This document shows positions 6,287 through 8,001 of a stretch of DNA of 8,001 bases, in pieces. The DNA comes from Deltaproteobacteria bacterium (lineage in GTDB: Bacteria > Desulfobacterota > Desulfobacteria > Desulfobacterales > Desulfatibacillaceae), in contig JAKAGN010000112.1 of assembly GCA_021815525.1 (NCBI GenBank), forward strand, positions 1 to 8,001. Reading direction: 5' to 3'. A program made the translations under genes and the position numbers. The notes under the pieces were generated by a model that searched no databases, was not told the origin of the DNA, and was given only the letters and a program-made list of their open reading frames with translations. Numbering within the stretch: the stretch's first letter is position 1; every line of letters starts with the position of its first letter.

Positions 6287-6389
6287 GCTATACAGATAAC
6301 TATCTTTAATATATATATTTTAATGCTGTCATCCGCCATGAGGCCAACACTTGAGCCCCTCTTCCGCCTATGTGTCGCCGGGCGCTTGA

Positions 6390-6491
6390 ATGCGAAGCCC
6401 TCCAAGAACTTGCGGCGCGTTTGCTTCGCAAACGCGCCCCGCGCATATCGGGGGTCCGGGGGCGGTTTGCGCCCCCGGCCGCCGGAGGCGC
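6390..6491 (-). repeat. Composite double-hairpin terminator repeat, copy B (inverted)
   Basis: Read on the minus strand this repeats copy A block for block: GCGCCTCCGGCGGCCGGGG, a GC hairpin (GGCCGGGGGCG, loop CAAAC, CGCCCCCGGaCC), GGACCCCCGATA, a second hairpin and GAGGGCTTCGCAT. The hairpin loops and the second stem differ completely in sequence while remaining paired. It lies 17 bp behind the stop codon of the minus-strand regulator, so it is probably that gene's transcript end. Confidence 0.8.
6414..6438 (-). terminator. Second hairpin of repeat copy B, possible terminator of the regulator gene
   Basis: A perfect 11 bp stem (GGCGCGTTTGC against GCAAACGCGCC) closes a three-base loop. On the minus strand it is followed by GCAAGTTCTT rather than a clean T-run, so it is a weaker intrinsic terminator than its counterpart at 6045-6082. 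Its position in the repeat is the same. It may act together with the GC hairpin at 6456-6478. Confidence 0.5.
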
Positions 6492-6508
6492 CTTTGCTTT
6501 TCCGTCTG

Positions 6509-7870
6509 TTAGTCCGGCTTGGTGAGTCCCAGGCGTTTCATGCGGTACCGCAGGACGCGCTCGCTTATGCCGAGGTTTCGGGCGGCCTGGGTCTGGATGT
6601 GGTTGGCTTTTTCGAGGGCGGAGACGATGAGGCGTTTTTCGGTTTCGGCCAGGACGGCATCCAGGCCGTCGCCGCCGGGGATCTCGGGGCAGGCCGGGGC
6701 GTCGCGGTTCATGAGGTAGGCCGGGAGATCCTCGGAGGTGAGGGTGTTTCCGCGGCACAGTACCACGGCGTTTTCCACGATGTTGGAAAGCTCCCGCACG
6801 TTTCCCGGAAACGAGTGGCGGATGAGAACGTCGTAGAAGTCCCGGGTCGTGTCGGAGATTTCCTTGCCGTGCATCTTGCCGAACTTGGCCACGAAGTGCC
6901 GCAAGAGCGCCGGGATGTCGGCCACGCGGTCGCGGAGGGGCGGCAGGAAGACGGTGACCACGGCCAGGCGGTAGTAGAGGTCCTCGCGGAAGCCGCCCTC
7001 GCTCATGGCCTGGGTGAGGTCCCGGTTGGTGGCGGCCAGGAGCCGCACGTCGGCCTTCTGGGGCGTGTTGCCGCCCAGTCGCTCGAAGGTGCGTTCCTGG
7101 AGGAATCTCAGGAGCTTGACCTGGATGGCCGGGGGTATGTCGCCCACCTCGTCCAGGAAGAGGGTGCCGCCCGAGGCCGCCTCCACCTTGCCCTGGCGTC
7201 GGGCCACGGCGCCTGTGAAGGCGCCCTTCTCGTGGCCAAAAAGCTCGCTTTCCAGGAGGGTCTCGGGAAGGGCGGCGCAGTTCACGGCCACGAAGGGCCC
7301 CTCCGCCCGTGTGCTGGCGGCGTGGATGGCCCGGGCCGCCAGTTCCTTCCCGGTTCCCGACTCCCCCAGTATCAGCACCGTGGCCAGCGTGGGCGCGACC
7401 CGCCTGATCTTGTCGTAGACATCCCGCATGGGGGCGGACTCGCCCACCATCTCCGGCAGGCTCCCGGCGGCCGAGAGGCGGCTCTTGAGGTCCCGGTTCT
7501 CCCGGACGAGCCTTCTCATGCGCTCGGATTTTTCCAGGAGCACGAAGAGGTGATCGAGGTCCACGGGCTTGGTCAAGTAGTCGAAGGCCCCGGCCTTCAT
7601 GGCCGCCACAGCGTCCTGGACCGACGAGTACGCCGTGATGAGGATGACGTGAAGCTCCGGGTCCACCTCCCGGGCTTTTTGGGCAAGCTCCAGGCCCGTC
7701 ATGCCGGGCATCCGGTGGTCGGTCAAGAGGCAGTCGCAGCCCTCGGCCGAAAGGGCGGCGAAGGCCGACGCGCCGTCGGGAAAGCCCCGGGCCTCGTAGC
7801 CCTGGGCCTCCAGGGCCTCCACCAGCATCTGTCGTTGGACAGGTTCGTCGTCCGCGACGAAAACGCGCAT
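6509..7870 (-). CDS. NtrC-type sigma-54-dependent response regulator
   Basis: 453 residues from the ATG at 7870 (MRVFVADDEP), with GGTGAG just upstream. A GTG at 7879 would add three residues and is less likely. Receiver at 1-120: DDE acidic residues, phospho-acceptor Asp51 in LLTDHRMPGM, Thr79 in LITAYSS and Lys101 in YLTKP. A coiled linker follows. AAA+ domain at ~140-365: Walker A GESGTGKE (169-176), GAFTGA (216-221) and Walker B GGTLFLDE (234-241). A Fis-type HTH ends the protein (IQTQAARNLGISERVLRYRMKRLGL, ~425-449). The intact GAFTGA motif means it should contact RNA polymerase sigma-54 and activate -24/-12 promoters. Length is normal for the family. No kinase gene is adjacent in the window. 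Repeats of a 15 bp palindrome lie on both sides of the gene and a sigma-54-like promoter lies upstream, suggesting autoregulation (inference). Confidence 0.95.
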   Translation of the reverse strand: MRVFVADDEPVQRQMLVEALEAQGYEARGFPDGASAFAALSAEGCDCLLTDHRMPGMTGLELAQKAREVDPELHVILITAYSSVQDAVAAMKAGAFDYLTKPVDLDHLFVLLEKSERMRRLVRENRDLKSRLSAAGSLPEMVGESAPMRDVYDKIRRVAPTLATVLILGESGTGKELAARAIHAASTRAEGPFVAVNCAALPETLLESELFGHEKGAFTGAVARRQGKVEAASGGTLFLDEVGDIPPAIQVKLLRFLQERTFERLGGNTPQKADVRLLAATNRDLTQAMSEGGFREDLYYRLAVVTVFLPPLRDRVADIPALLRHFVAKFGKMHGKEISDTTRDFYDVLIRHSFPGNVRELSNIVENAVVLCRGNTLTSEDLPAYLMNRDAPACPEIPGGDGLDAVLAETEKRLIVSALEKANHIQTQAARNLGISERVLRYRMKRLGLTKPD

Positions 7871-7907
7871 GATGCTCACCAGGCTTTCAGCTTGTTGGAA
7901 TACATGC

Positions 7908-7937
7908 GTTCAAAAGTTGAACGTTCAACTTCTGAAC
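7908..7937. promoter_or_regulatory. Tandem pair of 15 bp palindromes upstream of the regulator (sites 4 and 5)
   Basis: GTTCAAAAGTTGAAC (7908-7922) directly abuts GTTCAACTTCTGAAC (7923-7937). This is the same motif and the same 15 bp abutting arrangement as sites 1 and 2. They lie 37-67 bp before the regulator's ATG. If the sigma-54-like element at 7960-7975 is the promoter, they fall within the first ~45 transcribed bases. They could equally serve a rightward gene beyond the window. Confidence 0.72.
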
Positions 7938-7959
7938 GATCTTATCATACGGTAATTGC

Positions 7960-7975
7960 TGCATTTAACGAGCCA
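7960..7975 (-). promoter_or_regulatory. Sigma-54-like promoter upstream of the NtrC-type regulator
   Basis: On the minus strand TGGCTCGTTAAATGCA places GG and GC at the correct -24/-12 spacing. It differs from TGGCACG-N4-TTGCW at two positions. The predicted transcription start is near 7949, about 80 bases before the ATG at 7870. I see no better sigma-70 promoter for this gene inside the window, but only ~130 bp upstream is visible. Confidence 0.55.
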
Positions 7976-8001
7976 AAACAACTAATTCGCTTGGGCCGCA
8001 A

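Larger units (their letters stand above)
6096..6389. other. Gene-free convergent region with palindromes and an AT-rich patch
   Basis: Nearly 300 bp between the two terminator repeats. I find no convincing gene on either strand. It contains three GTTCA-N5-TGAAC palindromes (6206-6286) and an AT-rich patch at about 6295-6323. A rightward sigma-70-like match overlaps palindrome 3: TTGAAC at 6281-6286, 18 bp, then TTTAAT at 6305-6310. A plus-strand open frame starts at the ATG at 6191, but it simply continues antisense through the regulator gene and I do not call it. A promoter with no obvious gene behind it leaves room for a small RNA, which the sequence does not prove. Confidence 0.5.

Noticed and set aside
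6200..6290. CRISPR array or plasmid-type iterons
   Set aside because: There are only three 15 bp palindromes here, two abutting without spacers and one at a different distance, with no cas or replication gene in the window. Operator-like sites fit better.
5996..6491. Terminal inverted repeats of a mobile element
   Set aside because: The inverted copies enclose no transposase or gene, and each aligns with a transcript end. A terminator-linked repeat explains both position and internal hairpins.
6191..8001. A plus-strand frame open from the ATG at 6191 to the window end, antisense to the NtrC-type regulator
   Set aside because: It is in the codon-complementary frame of a clear AAA+ regulator and passes through palindromes and repeat copy B. 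The translation looks random. Its openness follows from GC-rich codon usage.

Overview
The window looks like chromosomal DNA from a GC-rich, sigma-54-using proteobacterium. The best guess is a deltaproteobacterium (Desulfobacterota or a relative). The basis is the dense two-component signalling, two NtrC-type regulators, GG/GC-type (-24/-12) promoters and a soluble multi-sensor kinase of a style I associate with that group. No marker gene fixes the taxon, so this is inference. I see no mobile element, CRISPR array, tRNA or rRNA.

Layout. (1) Positions 1-3064, minus strand: a two-gene operon of a large soluble histidine kinase (receiver-like, Cys-rich PAS, GAF, Cys-rich PAS, DHp, ATPase), then an NtrC-type response regulator cut by the left window edge just after it enters its AAA+ domain. 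(2) 3065-3367: a divergent intergenic region with a near-consensus sigma-54 promoter firing rightward. (3) 3368-5960, plus strand: a compact operon of a receiver-Hpt protein, a receiver-HD-GYP c-di-GMP phosphodiesterase and a small putative lipoprotein. (4) 5961-6508: a gene-free convergent region. It holds a strong terminator, two inverted copies of a ~100 bp composite hairpin repeat (one at the end of each converging unit), three copies of a 15 bp palindrome and an AT-rich patch. (5) 6509-7870, minus strand: a complete NtrC-type sigma-54-dependent response regulator. Two more copies of the palindrome and a sigma-54-like promoter lie upstream of it.

How the parts may work together. A cytoplasmic kinase with Cys-rich PAS modules probably phosphorylates the NtrC-type regulator encoded behind it. 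A natural target is the sigma-54 promoter next door, which would drive a phosphorelay ending in c-di-GMP hydrolysis plus an envelope lipoprotein. The right-hand regulator appears to be a separate circuit, flanked on both sides by a palindrome that may be its own binding site. Domain calls rest on visible motifs. Regulatory wiring, phosphotransfer partners and palindrome function are inference. The clearest unexplained structures are the composite terminator repeat and the palindrome family.
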